Positions 7,738-17,016 of a DNA stretch of 64,000 nt are shown here, one piece after another. Each line of letters starts with the position of its first letter. The stretch's first letter is position 1. Made by a program: the position numbers and the translations under genes. The notes under the pieces were generated by a model. The model did not search any database, had not been told where the DNA came from, and was given only the letters and a program-made list of their open reading frames with translations. The stretch spans positions 334,819 through 398,818 of the forward strand of contig NZ_LMEW01000033.1 of the NCBI RefSeq assembly GCF_001426525.1, read 5' to 3'. Source of the DNA: Massilia sp. Root133 (GTDB taxonomy: Bacteria; Pseudomonadota; Gammaproteobacteria; Burkholderiales; Burkholderiaceae_D).

Positions 7738-8720
7738 GAACGCGCCAGCGCCGACCCGCGCGCGAACGCGGCGTGGCCGTGATCACCGCGCTGCTGCTCA
7801 CCACGCTGGCGATCTCCATCGTCGCCAGCCTGTTCTGGCAGCAGCAGGTGCAGGTGCGCTCGATGGAAAACCAGCGCCTGCACTTGCAGACCAAGTGGAT
7901 CCTGCGCGGCGCGCTCGACTGGTCGACGCTGGTCCTGTTCCAGGACGGCATCGACCACCGCGACTACACGTCGCTCGACCAGGTCTGGGCGACGCCGCTG
8001 GCGGAAACGCGCCTGGACCAATACGTCGAACGCCAGCGGGTCGAAGGAGAAACGTTCGATGCAAGCCTGTCCGGTAACATTACCGACGCATGCTCGCGTT
8101 ACAATTTGCGCAACCTGGGGATGAGCCGCGGCTTGCCGGATCCGCAGCAGCAGGTGATTTTCAAACGCCTGCTGAACAACCTGCAGCTGGATCAGGGCCT
8201 GGCGCTGCGCATCGCGACCTTCGTTGCGGCCGGCTTGCCGGCCACGACGGACGAGGGCAACGACCCGACGAAGCAGACGCAGGCCGCGCCCGTGACGGGC
8301 GCGCCGATGAAGATTCTGCAGGTGGAAGACTTGTTGTCGGTGCGGGGCGTGACGCCGGCCATCGTCGAGCGGCTGCGGCCGTTCGTGACGGTGCTGCCGG
8401 AAAAGACGCCGGTGAACGTCAACACGGCGCCGGCGGAAGTGCTGGCGGCCGTGGTGCCGGACATGTCGGTGCCGGAAGCGAATACGCTGATCGTGCGGCG
8501 CAAGCAGGCGGCGTGGCGTGGTCTGAATTATTTCGAGACCGAGATCGGCGACAACCGGAAGCCGGCGGAGGGTACGGCGGGCGTCAAGAGCGACTGGTTT
8601 TTCGTCGACAGCCGCATCCGCCTGGACCGCGCGGCACTGGACGCGCAGGCGCTGATCCACCGGTCGTCGAACCTGGTGGCGGGCAGCGGGCCGAAAGTGG
8701 TGTGGATCCGCCAGTATTGA
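7734..8720 (+). CDS. gspK: Type II secretion minor pseudopilin GspK
   Basis: 328 aa. RERGVAVITALLLTTLAISIV is the atypical prepilin signal of GspK, with Val instead of Phe at +1 and no Glu at +5. The large alpha domain carries the GspK markers DITDACSRYNLRNL, VEDLLSVRGVTP and VNVNTAPAEVLAAV (helix-hairpin-helix-like segments). GspK caps the pseudopilus and limits its length. It overlaps gspJ by 4 nt; a 74-nt gap separates it from gspL, the widest in the operon. Confidence 0.94.
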   Translation: MRTRQRRPARERGVAVITALLLTTLAISIVASLFWQQQVQVRSMENQRLHLQTKWILRGALDWSTLVLFQDGIDHRDYTSLDQVWATPLAETRLDQYVERQRVEGETFDASLSGNITDACSRYNLRNLGMSRGLPDPQQQVIFKRLLNNLQLDQGLALRIATFVAAGLPATTDEGNDPTKQTQAAPVTGAPMKILQVEDLLSVRGVTPAIVERLRPFVTVLPEKTPVNVNTAPAEVLAAVVPDMSVPEANTLIVRRKQAAWRGLNYFETEIGDNRKPAEGTAGVKSDWFFVDSRIRLDRAALDAQALIHRSSNLVAGSGPKVVWIRQY

Positions 8721-8794
8721 ATTGGACAGAAGTCTCGAGGGATAGCGCAGGGCATGTTAAAACGACCAACAGAAGATCGAGAAAGCGAGACAGT

Positions 8795-10006
8795 TTGAGC
8801 ACACTTTATATCCGGCATCCTGCGCGTGCCGAAGGTGAACATGCGTTGTGCCGCTTCGCCCTCGTCACCGATGGCGGCGCGATCGACCAGCACGGCGAAG
8901 GCCCGCTGCGCAACCTGGGCGACCTGGTCGGCACGAGCCGCCGCATCGTCCTGCTGCTCGCCGCCGCCGACGTGACCCTGCTGTCGGTGCAGGCGCCGCC
9001 GCTGTCCGGCGCGCGCCTGAAGGCCGCGCTGCCGGGCCTCGTCGAAGAACACATCCTGGGCGATCCGATGGACGCCGTCCTCGTGGCCGCGCCCGAGCAG
9101 CCCGACGGCATGCGGCCCATCGCCGTGGTCGAGCGCGACTGGCTGCAAGGCATCGTGAAAAGCCTGCTGGCGCAGGGCGCGCGCACCATCATGGCCGAGC
9201 CCGCGCAACTGTGCTTGCCTTTGCAGCCGGGCAGTGTTGCCGCCGCCATTTCCGGCGTCGAACTGACTTTGCGCCAGAGCCTGTTCCAGGGCTTCGGCCT
9301 CGCGCTCGACGCCACGCCGGCCGTCGTGCTGCAGACGGCGCGCGCCTTCAGCGGCGACGCCCCGCTCGTGCTGTACGTGCCGCCCGCGCAACTGGGCGAG
9401 TACCAGGCGCTGGCGCAGGAAGCCGGTCCCGGCATCCTGATCGAGGCCGACAACTGGACGCACTGGATCGCCGGTTCCAAGACGACTGCGCTGGACCTCG
9501 TGAGCGGCCTCGGCGCGGCGGGGGCACCCACGCGCGACTGGCGCCGCTGGCGCTGGCCGATCGCGCTCGGCGCGCTGGCCGTGGCCGTCAACCTGATCGG
9601 GCTGAACGTCGACTGGCTGCGCCTGCGCCGCGAAGCCAACACGGTGCGCCAGTCGATGATCCAGACCTACCGCAACGTGTATCCGCGTGAAACGACGATC
9701 CTCGATCCCGTACTGCAGATGCGCCAGCACGTCGCCCGCGCGCGCGCCAACACGGGCGACGTGTCGCCCGACGAATTTACTTATCTCGCCTCGGCGCTGG
9801 GTGAAGCGACGCGCGCGCTCGGCCGTCCGGTTGGAATTGCATCAATCGAATACCGCGAACGCGCGTTGACCGTCAAAGTCAAACCTGAGACGGTCGACCC
9901 CGGTTTGACCGGGCAGTTGCGCACGGCCCTGGCCACGCGCCGGCTCACGCTGGAAGAAAGCACGCCGGGCAACTGGGTCATCCGCAGCACGGGAGCCAAA
10001 CCATGA
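8795..10006 (+). CDS. gspL: Type II secretion inner-membrane protein GspL
   Basis: 403 aa. The cytoplasmic actin-like domain (residues 1-about 240) starts STLYIRHPA, contains VTLLSVQAPPLSGARLKAALPGLVEEHIL and binds the GspE ATPase. One transmembrane helix follows (about residues 252-270, WPIALGALAVAVNLIGLN), then a periplasmic ferredoxin-like domain. TTG at 8795 is chosen because translation from there gives the canonical N-terminus and no ATG is available in frame nearby. gspM begins in a 4-nt overlap. Confidence 0.92.
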   Translation: MSTLYIRHPARAEGEHALCRFALVTDGGAIDQHGEGPLRNLGDLVGTSRRIVLLLAAADVTLLSVQAPPLSGARLKAALPGLVEEHILGDPMDAVLVAAPEQPDGMRPIAVVERDWLQGIVKSLLAQGARTIMAEPAQLCLPLQPGSVAAAISGVELTLRQSLFQGFGLALDATPAVVLQTARAFSGDAPLVLYVPPAQLGEYQALAQEAGPGILIEADNWTHWIAGSKTTALDLVSGLGAAGAPTRDWRRWRWPIALGALAVAVNLIGLNVDWLRLRREANTVRQSMIQTYRNVYPRETTILDPVLQMRQHVARARANTGDVSPDEFTYLASALGEATRALGRPVGIASIEYRERALTVKVKPETVDPGLTGQLRTALATRRLTLEESTPGNWVIRSTGAKP

Positions 10007-10521
10007 GCATCGCCACCACCTTCGCCCAGTACCGCGAGCGCGCCACGGCGCTCTGGCTCGCGCGCACCGAGCAGGAACGCCGCTTCCTGGCGGCCGGCGG
10101 CGCCGTCGTGCTGGCCGCGCTGCTGTATCTGCTGCTCGTCGATCCGGCCATCGAAGGGCGCGCCCAGCTGCGCCGCCAGTTGCCGCAGCTGCGCCAGCAG
10201 GCGGCCGAGCTGCAGGCCATGGCCCAGGAAGCGAGCACGCTGGCGCAGGCGCCGGAAACGCACGTCGTGCCGCTCACGCGCGACACCGTCGGCAGCAGCC
10301 TGTCGGGGCGCGGCCTGAATCCGGAATCGCTGTCGGTGAACGGCGAATACATCAAGCTGCAGTTGAATAACGTGGCGTTCGCCAACCTCGCCACGTGGCT
10401 GGACGAGCAGCGCCGCGCCAACCGCTTGCTCGTGCAGGACGCCGTCGTCACTTCCCTGCCCGCCGCCGGCCAGGTCGACGCCAGCCTGACGCTGCGCCAG
10501 AACACCGGCAGCGGCCAATGA
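10003..10521 (+). CDS. gspM: Type II secretion protein GspM
   Basis: 172 aa. A short cytoplasmic N-terminus (RTEQERRFLAAGGA) leads into one membrane helix (VVLAALLYLLLVDPAIEG), then a coiled-coil stretch rich in Leu and Gln (QLRRQLPQLRQQAAELQ) and a small periplasmic domain. This layout is standard for GspM, the partner of GspL in the inner-membrane platform. It starts in an ATGA overlap with gspL and ends in one with gspN. Confidence 0.92.
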   Translation: MSIATTFAQYRERATALWLARTEQERRFLAAGGAVVLAALLYLLLVDPAIEGRAQLRRQLPQLRQQAAELQAMAQEASTLAQAPETHVVPLTRDTVGSSLSGRGLNPESLSVNGEYIKLQLNNVAFANLATWLDEQRRANRLLVQDAVVTSLPAAGQVDASLTLRQNTGSGQ

Positions 10522-11291
10522 AGCGCACGTTCGCCTGGATCGCGCTGCCGACGCTCGCGGTGATCCTGACGGTACTGGCGTTCCTGCCGGCGGCATGGCT
10601 CGCGCCGATGGTCGAACGCCAGACGGATGGCCGTTTGACTCTGGGGGATGCGCAGGGTACGCTTTGGCGCGGCTCAGCCTTTGTGGGCGGGGCGCCGGGC
10701 GCGGGCGGATCCGTCACGCCGCTGCTGCCGGGACGCTTCAGCTGGCGCCTGTCGCCGCTGGTGCTGTTCGGGGATGTCAGCATGGACCTGGCCAACGACC
10801 AGGCGCTGGCGCAGCCCGTGCACGTCAGCGGCAGCTGGTCGCAATGGCAGGTCAGCGCCGGCCAGCTGCTGTTGCCGGCCGAGGGCCTGGCCGGGCTGGG
10901 TGCGCCGTTGAACACGCTCGCGCTCACGGGCACGATCAAACTGTCCTGGAACCTGCTGGACATCGCGCGCCAGGGCAATACGGTGGCGGTGAGCGGGCGC
11001 ACGGTGCTGTCGCTGACCGACATGGGATCGCGCATGAGCCCGATCAAACCGCTCGGTACCTACGAGATGGCCATGGACTGGCACGGCCAGCGGGCCGACG
11101 TGGTGCTGCGTACGGTGAGCGGTGCGCTCCTGCTGTCTGGCAATGGAGCATTGGAAAGCGGCCGCTTGCACTTCTCGGGACAGGCCGCGGCGGCCGACAA
11201 GTACGAAGACACGCTGGGCAACCTGCTCAACCTGCTGGGTCAACGGCGTATGGTGAACGGCAAGAACATAATCGCGTTAGAGTTCAGATGA
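10518..11291 (+). CDS. gspN: Type II secretion protein GspN
   Basis: 257 aa. One N-terminal membrane helix (WIALPTLAVILTVLAFLPAAWL) is followed by a beta-rich periplasmic domain with GTLWRGSAFVG and GRFSWRLSPL, as in the GspN family. GspN occurs in a subset of type II systems and its exact role is not settled. It overlaps gspM and gspD by 4 nt each. I place the start at ATG 10518 from the overlap and the hydrophobic N-terminus. Confidence 0.9.
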   Translation: MKRTFAWIALPTLAVILTVLAFLPAAWLAPMVERQTDGRLTLGDAQGTLWRGSAFVGGAPGAGGSVTPLLPGRFSWRLSPLVLFGDVSMDLANDQALAQPVHVSGSWSQWQVSAGQLLLPAEGLAGLGAPLNTLALTGTIKLSWNLLDIARQGNTVAVSGRTVLSLTDMGSRMSPIKPLGTYEMAMDWHGQRADVVLRTVSGALLLSGNGALESGRLHFSGQAAAADKYEDTLGNLLNLLGQRRMVNGKNIIALEFR

Positions 11292-13630
11292 TGAAAAAAA
11301 ATCCAACCCGCAGCATCCAGCAACTCCCGGCACTGCGCCGCATCGTGGCCGGCGCCATGCTCTGCTGCACCGTCGGAACCAGCGTCCTGCCGCCGCTCGC
11401 CCATGCCCAGGACGGTAGTGGTAATGGCGCCGCGCTCAACTTCGTCAATGCCGACATGGAGTCCGTGATCAAGGCGGTCGGCCATTACACGGGGACGACG
11501 TTCATCATCGACCCGCGCGTGAAAGGCACGCTGACGCTCGTTTCGGAAAAGACATTGACCAGGGCCCAGGCTTTCTCGCTGCTGACCTCGGCACTGCGCC
11601 TGCAGGGCTATGCGGTCGTCACCGGCGACGGTTATGCGAAGGTGGTGCCGGAAGCGGAAGCGAAGCTGCAGTCCTCGCCCACGCAGGTCGGCATCGGCGG
11701 CTCGAAGGTCAAAGGCGACCAGATCGCCACGCAGGTCTACCGCCTGCAGCATGAGTCCGCCGCCAACCTGACGGCCGTGCTGCGGCCGCTGATCTCGCCC
11801 AACAACTCGATCATGGCCGACCCGGGCAACAACAGCCTCGTGATCACGGACTATGCCGACAACCTGCGCCGCCTGTCGAAGATCATCGCCGCGCTCGACG
11901 CGCCGGCCACCGGCGACCTCGACGTGGTCCCGATCCGCAACGGCATCGCCAGCGACGTCGCCACGCTCGTCACGCGCCTGATGGAACCGGCGGCAGGTGG
12001 CGATGCGGGCCGTGTCACCGTGCTGGCCGATCCGCGCACCAATACCGTCATCGTGCGTGCGCCGTCGCCGGCCCGCGCGAGCATGGCCAAGAACCTGATC
12101 GCGAAGCTCGACCAGCCGACGACGGAACTCGGCAACATCCACGTGGTCTACCTGAAGAACGCCGACGCCAGCAAGGTCGCGCAGACCTTGCGCGCCGTCG
12201 TGTCGCAGGATGCGTCGGCCGTGCCGGTGCAGCAGCAGGGCACGTCGGGCGGTTCGATCCAGTCCACCGCCACCGGCGGCGCCGGTGGTGCCGGCGGACT
12301 CGGCGGCCAGCAGGGCCAGCAGAGCAGCGTCGGCATGGGCGGCACGGGCGGCTCGTTCGCCCAGCAGGGCCAGGCCACGGCCGGCGGTGCCGGCGGCGGA
12401 CAGGGTTCCGGCTTCATCCAGGCCGACGCATCGACCAACAGCCTCATCATCACGGCGCCGGACGCCGTGTACCGCAACCTGCGCGCCGTCATCGACCAGC
12501 TCGACGTGCGCCGCGCCCAGGTCTATATCGAGGCACTGGTGGTCGAGGTGACGTCGACCGACGCCTCCGAGTTCGGCGTGCAATGGGTGGGCCTGACCGG
12601 CAACAACAACAGCAGCTACCGCGTCGGCGGCCTGCAGTCGTTCAGCCTCGGCGGCAGCAACAACAACATCGTCAACCTGGCGCTGGCCGCGGCGACGGGC
12701 ATCAGCGGCGCGTCCGGCACGACCACCGGCAGCTCGATCCCGACGCCGACCGGCCTGTCGATCGGCCTCTTCAAGCAGGTGAACGGCGAGCTGGGCCTGG
12801 GGGCGATCGCGCATGCCCTTGAAAGTACGGGACACGCCAACATCTTGTCCACACCGAACATGATCACGCTGGATAACGAACTGGCGACGATCAAGGTCGG
12901 CCAGAACATACCGATCATCACCGGTTCCTTCACGACGGGCGCGAGCGGGGCAAGCAATCCGTTCCAGACGGTCGACCGCAAGGACGTGGGCCTGCTGCTG
13001 AAAGTGCGCCCGCAGATTTCCGAAGGGGGTACGATCAAGCTGGCGATCTACCACGAGAATTCGGGGATCGACAATTCCGTCAGCTCGGCGTCGGGAATCG
13101 TGACCACCGTCCGCGCGATCGAGAGCAACGTGTTGGCCGACAATGGCCAGATCGTCGTGCTGGGCGGGCTGATCTCGGACGATGAATCCGAGAACAACGA
13201 AAAGACGCGTGGGCTGGGCGACATTCCGATCATCGGCAACCTGTTCAAGTACCGCACCCGCACGCGCGCCAAACGTAACCTGATGGTGTTCCTGCGCCCG
13301 GTCGTGGTGCGCAGCAAGGAACAGAACGACAGCCTGTCGATGGACCGCTACGAATTCATGCGCGCCGCCGGCACGACGGCACAACCGGTCGACGACACCG
13401 TGCTGCTGAAGAACCTCGGCGCACCGGTGCTGCCGAGCCTGGTCAATGGCCAGCCGCCCGTGGGCAGTGCGATGGCGACGATGCCGCCGCCGGCACCCGC
13501 CACTGCGCGTCCGGGCGCCGCCACCGGGCCGGGCACGAGCCAGCCCAAGGCGCCGGCCCAGCCGGAGTTCCGTCCTGTGCAACCCGCGCAACCTGAATAC
13601 CGGCCGGCGACGCCGACCCAACAGAATTGA
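11288..13630 (+). CDS. gspD: Type II secretion outer-membrane secretin GspD
   Basis: 780 aa. A signal peptide ends PLAHAQDG. The N0 domain (LNFVNADMESVIKAVGHYTG) and the N1-N3 domains follow, with repeats such as VYRLQHESAANLTAVLRPLI and VVYLKNADASKVAQTLRAVV. A Gly/Gln-rich insertion spans about residues 320-377. The secretin core carries VYIEALVVEVTS, LGLGAIAHALES, NILSTPNMITLDN, VGLLLKVRPQI and LGDIPIIGNLFKYR. The last 80 residues are Pro/Gln-rich. It forms the 12- to 15-mer gated channel in the outer membrane. No pilotin gene is evident nearby. An ATG pair occurs at 11288 and 11291; the first overlaps the gspN stop. Confidence 0.97.
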   Translation: MMKKNPTRSIQQLPALRRIVAGAMLCCTVGTSVLPPLAHAQDGSGNGAALNFVNADMESVIKAVGHYTGTTFIIDPRVKGTLTLVSEKTLTRAQAFSLLTSALRLQGYAVVTGDGYAKVVPEAEAKLQSSPTQVGIGGSKVKGDQIATQVYRLQHESAANLTAVLRPLISPNNSIMADPGNNSLVITDYADNLRRLSKIIAALDAPATGDLDVVPIRNGIASDVATLVTRLMEPAAGGDAGRVTVLADPRTNTVIVRAPSPARASMAKNLIAKLDQPTTELGNIHVVYLKNADASKVAQTLRAVVSQDASAVPVQQQGTSGGSIQSTATGGAGGAGGLGGQQGQQSSVGMGGTGGSFAQQGQATAGGAGGGQGSGFIQADASTNSLIITAPDAVYRNLRAVIDQLDVRRAQVYIEALVVEVTSTDASEFGVQWVGLTGNNNSSYRVGGLQSFSLGGSNNNIVNLALAAATGISGASGTTTGSSIPTPTGLSIGLFKQVNGELGLGAIAHALESTGHANILSTPNMITLDNELATIKVGQNIPIITGSFTTGASGASNPFQTVDRKDVGLLLKVRPQISEGGTIKLAIYHENSGIDNSVSSASGIVTTVRAIESNVLADNGQIVVLGGLISDDESENNEKTRGLGDIPIIGNLFKYRTRTRAKRNLMVFLRPVVVRSKEQNDSLSMDRYEFMRAAGTTAQPVDDTVLLKNLGAPVLPSLVNGQPPVGSAMATMPPPAPATARPGAATGPGTSQPKAPAQPEFRPVQPAQPEYRPATPTQQN

Positions 13631-13636
13631 CAGACG

Positions 13637-15061
13637 ATGAATAACTTGTTGCCCTACGCATTCGCACGCGATTACGGCGTGCTGGCGCGTTCCAGCGGCG
13701 ACCCGTCGCAAGCCGTCGAAGTGCTGGTCTCGAACGCGACCAAGCCTGCGGCGATCGCCGAGGTCTCGCGCCGTTTCGGGCGCATCACCCTGCGGCGGAT
13801 GGAACGCGCCGAACTGGAATCGGCCATTGCCGCCGCGTACCAGTCGGCCGGCGGCGACGCGTCGCAGGTCGCGGACGAGTTCGATGCCGACCTCGACCTC
13901 ACGAAGCTGCTGCAGGACGTGCCCGCGATCGAGGACCTGCTGGAATCGTCCGATGATGCGCCCGTCATCCGCATGATCAACGCGCTGCTCACGCAATCGC
14001 TGCGCGAAGGCGCGTCGGACATCCATATCGAACCGTTCGAGCAGACGTCCGTCGTGCGCTTCCGCATCGACGGCGCGCTGCGCGACATCGTGCGCCCGCG
14101 CAAGGGCATCCACGCGTCGCTGATCTCGCGTATCAAGATCATGTCGCAGCTCGACATCGCGGAAAAACGCCTGCCCCAGGACGGCCGCATCACGTTGCGC
14201 ATCGGCGGCAAGCCCGTCGACGTGCGCGTGTCGACCCTGCCGACCGGCCACGGCGAACGCGCCGTGCTGCGTCTGCTCGACAAGGAAGCGGGCCGCCTCG
14301 ACCTCAGCCACCTCGGCATGAGCGGGCAGATGCTGCCGCAGTTCGACAAGCTGATCAACCAGCCACACGGCATCGTGCTCGTCACGGGCCCGACCGGTTC
14401 CGGTAAAACGACGACCCTGTACGCGTCGCTGTCGCGCCTGAATTCGACGACCACCAACATCATGACGGTGGAAGACCCGATCGAATACGACCTGCCCGGC
14501 ATCGGCCAGACACAGGTCAACGCCCGCATCGACATGACGTTCGGCAAGGCCCTGCGCGCGATCCTGCGCCAGGACCCGGACGTGATCATGATCGGCGAGA
14601 TCCGCGACCTTGAAACGGCCCAGATCGCCGTGCAGGCCTCGCTGACGGGCCACCTCGTGCTGGCCACGCTGCACACGAACGACGCCGCGTCGGCCGTCAC
14701 CCGTCTGCTGGACATGGGTATCGAGCCGTTCCTGCTGTCGTCGTCGCTGCTGGGCGTGATGGCCCAGCGCCTCGTGCGCAAGCTGTGCCCGCACTGCAAG
14801 CGCCAGGAAGCGGGACATTGGGTGGCGGTCGGGTGCGACCGCTGCGGCCACACGGGCTTCCACGGCCGCGTGGGCGTGTACGAGCTGCTCGAGACGAACG
14901 AACAGATCCGTTCGCAGATCCACAACCAGGCCGCCGAGGCCGAGATCCGCAACGCGGCCCTGAAATCCGGCATGAAGACCATGCACGACGATGGCCAACG
15001 GTGGGTGCAGGAAGGCATCACGACGGAAGCCGAACTGCTGCGCGTGACGAAGGTGGATTGA
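13637..15061 (+). CDS. gspE: Type II secretion ATPase GspE
   Basis: 474 aa cytoplasmic hexameric ATPase. Motifs seen: DIHIEPFEQTSVVRFRIDG, Walker A GPTGSGKTTT, Asp box MTVEDPIEYDL, Walker B IMIGEIRDLETA and His box LATLHTNDA. A tetracysteine zinc finger is made of CPHC and CDRCG; its two pairs are closer than in many GspE proteins. The N1E domain that docks on GspL is at residues 1-about 90. ATG 13637 follows the gspD stop by 6 nt. It powers pseudopilus growth. Confidence 0.97.
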   Translation: MNNLLPYAFARDYGVLARSSGDPSQAVEVLVSNATKPAAIAEVSRRFGRITLRRMERAELESAIAAAYQSAGGDASQVADEFDADLDLTKLLQDVPAIEDLLESSDDAPVIRMINALLTQSLREGASDIHIEPFEQTSVVRFRIDGALRDIVRPRKGIHASLISRIKIMSQLDIAEKRLPQDGRITLRIGGKPVDVRVSTLPTGHGERAVLRLLDKEAGRLDLSHLGMSGQMLPQFDKLINQPHGIVLVTGPTGSGKTTTLYASLSRLNSTTTNIMTVEDPIEYDLPGIGQTQVNARIDMTFGKALRAILRQDPDVIMIGEIRDLETAQIAVQASLTGHLVLATLHTNDAASAVTRLLDMGIEPFLLSSSLLGVMAQRLVRKLCPHCKRQEAGHWVAVGCDRCGHTGFHGRVGVYELLETNEQIRSQIHNQAAEAEIRNAALKSGMKTMHDDGQRWVQEGITTEAELLRVTKVD

Positions 15062-15064
15062 TCG

Positions 15065-16285
15065 ATGCCCGCCTTCCGCTACGAAGCCGTCGACACGGGC
15101 GGCGTGACCCGCAAGGGCGTCCTGAACGCCGACAGCCCGCGTGCCGCGCGCGCCGACCTGCGCCTGCAGGGATTGACGCCGCTCGCCGTCGAGGCCATCG
15201 CGGCCCAGGTCGACGAGAGCGGGGCCGCGCGTGCGCGCGGCTTCGGCGAGCGCCTGTCCCAGGTCGAGCTCGCGCTGTTCACGCGCCAGCTCGCGAGTCT
15301 GCTGGAAGCCGGCCTGCCGCTCGAACAGGCCTTCACCGCGTTGCTGGAACAGGCCGAGCGTGCCTACGTGCGCGACCTGATCGCGTCGATCCGGTCCGAA
15401 GTGATGGGCGGCGCGTCGTTCTCCAGTGCGCTGGCGCGCCATCCGCGCGACTTCGCCGAGATCTACCGGGCCCTCGTCGCGTCCGGCGAACAGATCGGCC
15501 AGCTGTCGCGCGTGCTGTCGCGCCTGGCCGACTACATCGAACGCCGCAACGCCCTCGTGCAGCGGGTGCGCCTGGCGTTCACCTATCCGGCCATCGTCAC
15601 CGTCGTCGCGTTCGCGATCGTGATCTTCCTGCTGACCTATGTCGTGCCGCAGATCGTCTCGGTGTTCGCCAACACCAAGCAGAAACTGCCGTTCCTGACC
15701 ATCCTCATGCTCGGTGTGTCGAACTTTACGCGCGCCTACGGGATCTATGTGGCATTGGTCGTCATCGCGGCGTGGTACGCGTGGCGCCGCGCCCTGCGCA
15801 ACCCCGTGCTCAAGCGCCGCTGGCATACGTGGCTGTTGAACGCGCCCGTGTACGGCAAGTTCGAGCGCAGCCTGAACACGACCCGTTTCGCGAGCACCCT
15901 GGCGATCACGACGGGCTCCGGCGTGCCCATCCTGCGCGCGCTCGAGACGAGCCGCGACACGTTGTCGAACGTGGCGATGAAGGAACTCGTGGAGCAGGCG
16001 ACCGCCAGCGTGCGCGAGGGCGTGAGCCTGGCGCGGGCGCTGTCGGCGCAAAAACTGTTCCCGCCCATGCTCGTGCACATGATCCGCGCGGGCGAGATCA
16101 CGGGCGAACTGCCGGCCATGCTCGAGCGGGCCTCGAATTCACAGCAGGCCGACCTCGAACGGCGCACCCTGACCATCGCCGGCCTGCTGGAGCCGGTGCT
16201 GATCCTGGCCATGGGCCTCGTCGTGCTATTGATCGTGCTGGCCGTGCTGATGCCGATTATTGAAATCAACCAGTTGGTGCAGTGA
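15065..16285 (+). CDS. gspF: Type II secretion platform protein GspF
   Basis: 406 aa polytopic inner-membrane protein. Two homologous cytoplasmic domains are seen: FTRQLASLLEAGLPLEQAF near residue 78 and FASTLAITTGSGVPILRALE near residue 278. Three membrane helices go with them (LAFTYPAIVTVVAFAIVIFLL, a second near residues 222-240, and LEPVLILAMGLVVLLIVLAV near the C-terminus). The length and the two-domain layout are those of GspF/PilC. It lies 3 nt after gspE and ends just before gspC. Confidence 0.96.
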   Translation: MPAFRYEAVDTGGVTRKGVLNADSPRAARADLRLQGLTPLAVEAIAAQVDESGAARARGFGERLSQVELALFTRQLASLLEAGLPLEQAFTALLEQAERAYVRDLIASIRSEVMGGASFSSALARHPRDFAEIYRALVASGEQIGQLSRVLSRLADYIERRNALVQRVRLAFTYPAIVTVVAFAIVIFLLTYVVPQIVSVFANTKQKLPFLTILMLGVSNFTRAYGIYVALVVIAAWYAWRRALRNPVLKRRWHTWLLNAPVYGKFERSLNTTRFASTLAITTGSGVPILRALETSRDTLSNVAMKELVEQATASVREGVSLARALSAQKLFPPMLVHMIRAGEITGELPAMLERASNSQQADLERRTLTIAGLLEPVLILAMGLVVLLIVLAVLMPIIEINQLVQ

Positions 16286-16296
16286 CAAGGAAACTG

Positions 16297-17013
16297 ATGA
16301 ACAAGCGCTTGCCTTTTTTCCTGAGCCTGCTGGGCGTGGTCCTGTTTGCCGTGTCGCTGGCGTACTGGATCATGCAGTTGTACCAGCCGCCCCAGCGCCC
16401 GATCGCGGCGGCGCCGCAGGCCGCCATGCCCGACCCGACCATCGATGCCGCCGCCACCTTGTTCGGTGGCCAAGTCTCGGTGGCAAGCGCGACCAATTAC
16501 CAGTTGACGGGCGTCGTGGCGGACGGGAGCAGCAGCGTGGCGATCATCGTCGCCGAAGGTTCGCCGCCGAAGGCGCTGCGGGTCGGCAAGGAGCTGGCGC
16601 CCGGCATCACGCTGGCGGAAGTCCACCCGCGCTATGTGATGCTGTCCGATGGCGGCGTCATGAAGCGTGTCGACCTGGCGACCGATACCAAGCCCGCCGC
16701 GGCGATGGGTGGCGCGCCCGGCGGCATGCCGCCCAGTGGGGCGCCGCCGGGCGGCATGCCGCAGCAGAATTTTCCGCAGCCCCAGCAGATCACGACCGCA
16801 CCGGCCGCGCAGCCGGTGCAGGCCGTACCGGAGCCGCCGATGGCACCGGGCGCCGTCCAGCCACAGCCGTCCATGACGAACCCGGGCGACGTCGGCACGC
16901 ACGACAATCCGCCGCCCTCGAATCCGAACCCGATCAATCCGACGCCGAACGGTCAGCAGATGCCGCCGCAGACGCGCGGCGACAATCCGGCCGGTCAGAT
17001 GAATACGCAATAA
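16297..17013 (+). CDS. gspC: Type II secretion protein GspC (short, no PDZ domain)
   Basis: 238 aa. A short N-terminal tail, one membrane helix (FFLSLLGVVLFAVSLAYWIM), then the homology region: AAATLFGG, YQLTGVVADGSSSVAIIVAEG and LAEVHPRYVMLSDGG. This is the domain that contacts GspD N0. The C-terminal third is disordered and rich in Pro, Gly, Met, Gln and Asn, in place of the PDZ domain found in many GspC proteins. ATG 16297 has AAGGA upstream; a GTG at 16282 overlapping gspF is an alternative. gspC at the operon end, not the start, is unlike the classic enterobacterial order. Confidence 0.88.
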   Translation: MNKRLPFFLSLLGVVLFAVSLAYWIMQLYQPPQRPIAAAPQAAMPDPTIDAAATLFGGQVSVASATNYQLTGVVADGSSSVAIIVAEGSPPKALRVGKELAPGITLAEVHPRYVMLSDGGVMKRVDLATDTKPAAAMGGAPGGMPPSGAPPGGMPQQNFPQPQQITTAPAAQPVQAVPEPPMAPGAVQPQPSMTNPGDVGTHDNPPPSNPNPINPTPNGQQMPPQTRGDNPAGQMNTQ

Positions 17014-17016
17014 GCG

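Noticed and set aside
11240..16078. A 1612-codon open frame on the minus strand across gspD, gspE and gspF
   Set aside because: It is antisense to three well-supported secretion genes, has an Arg/His/Asp-rich composition typical of reverse-frame reading of GC-rich genes, and shows no domain.
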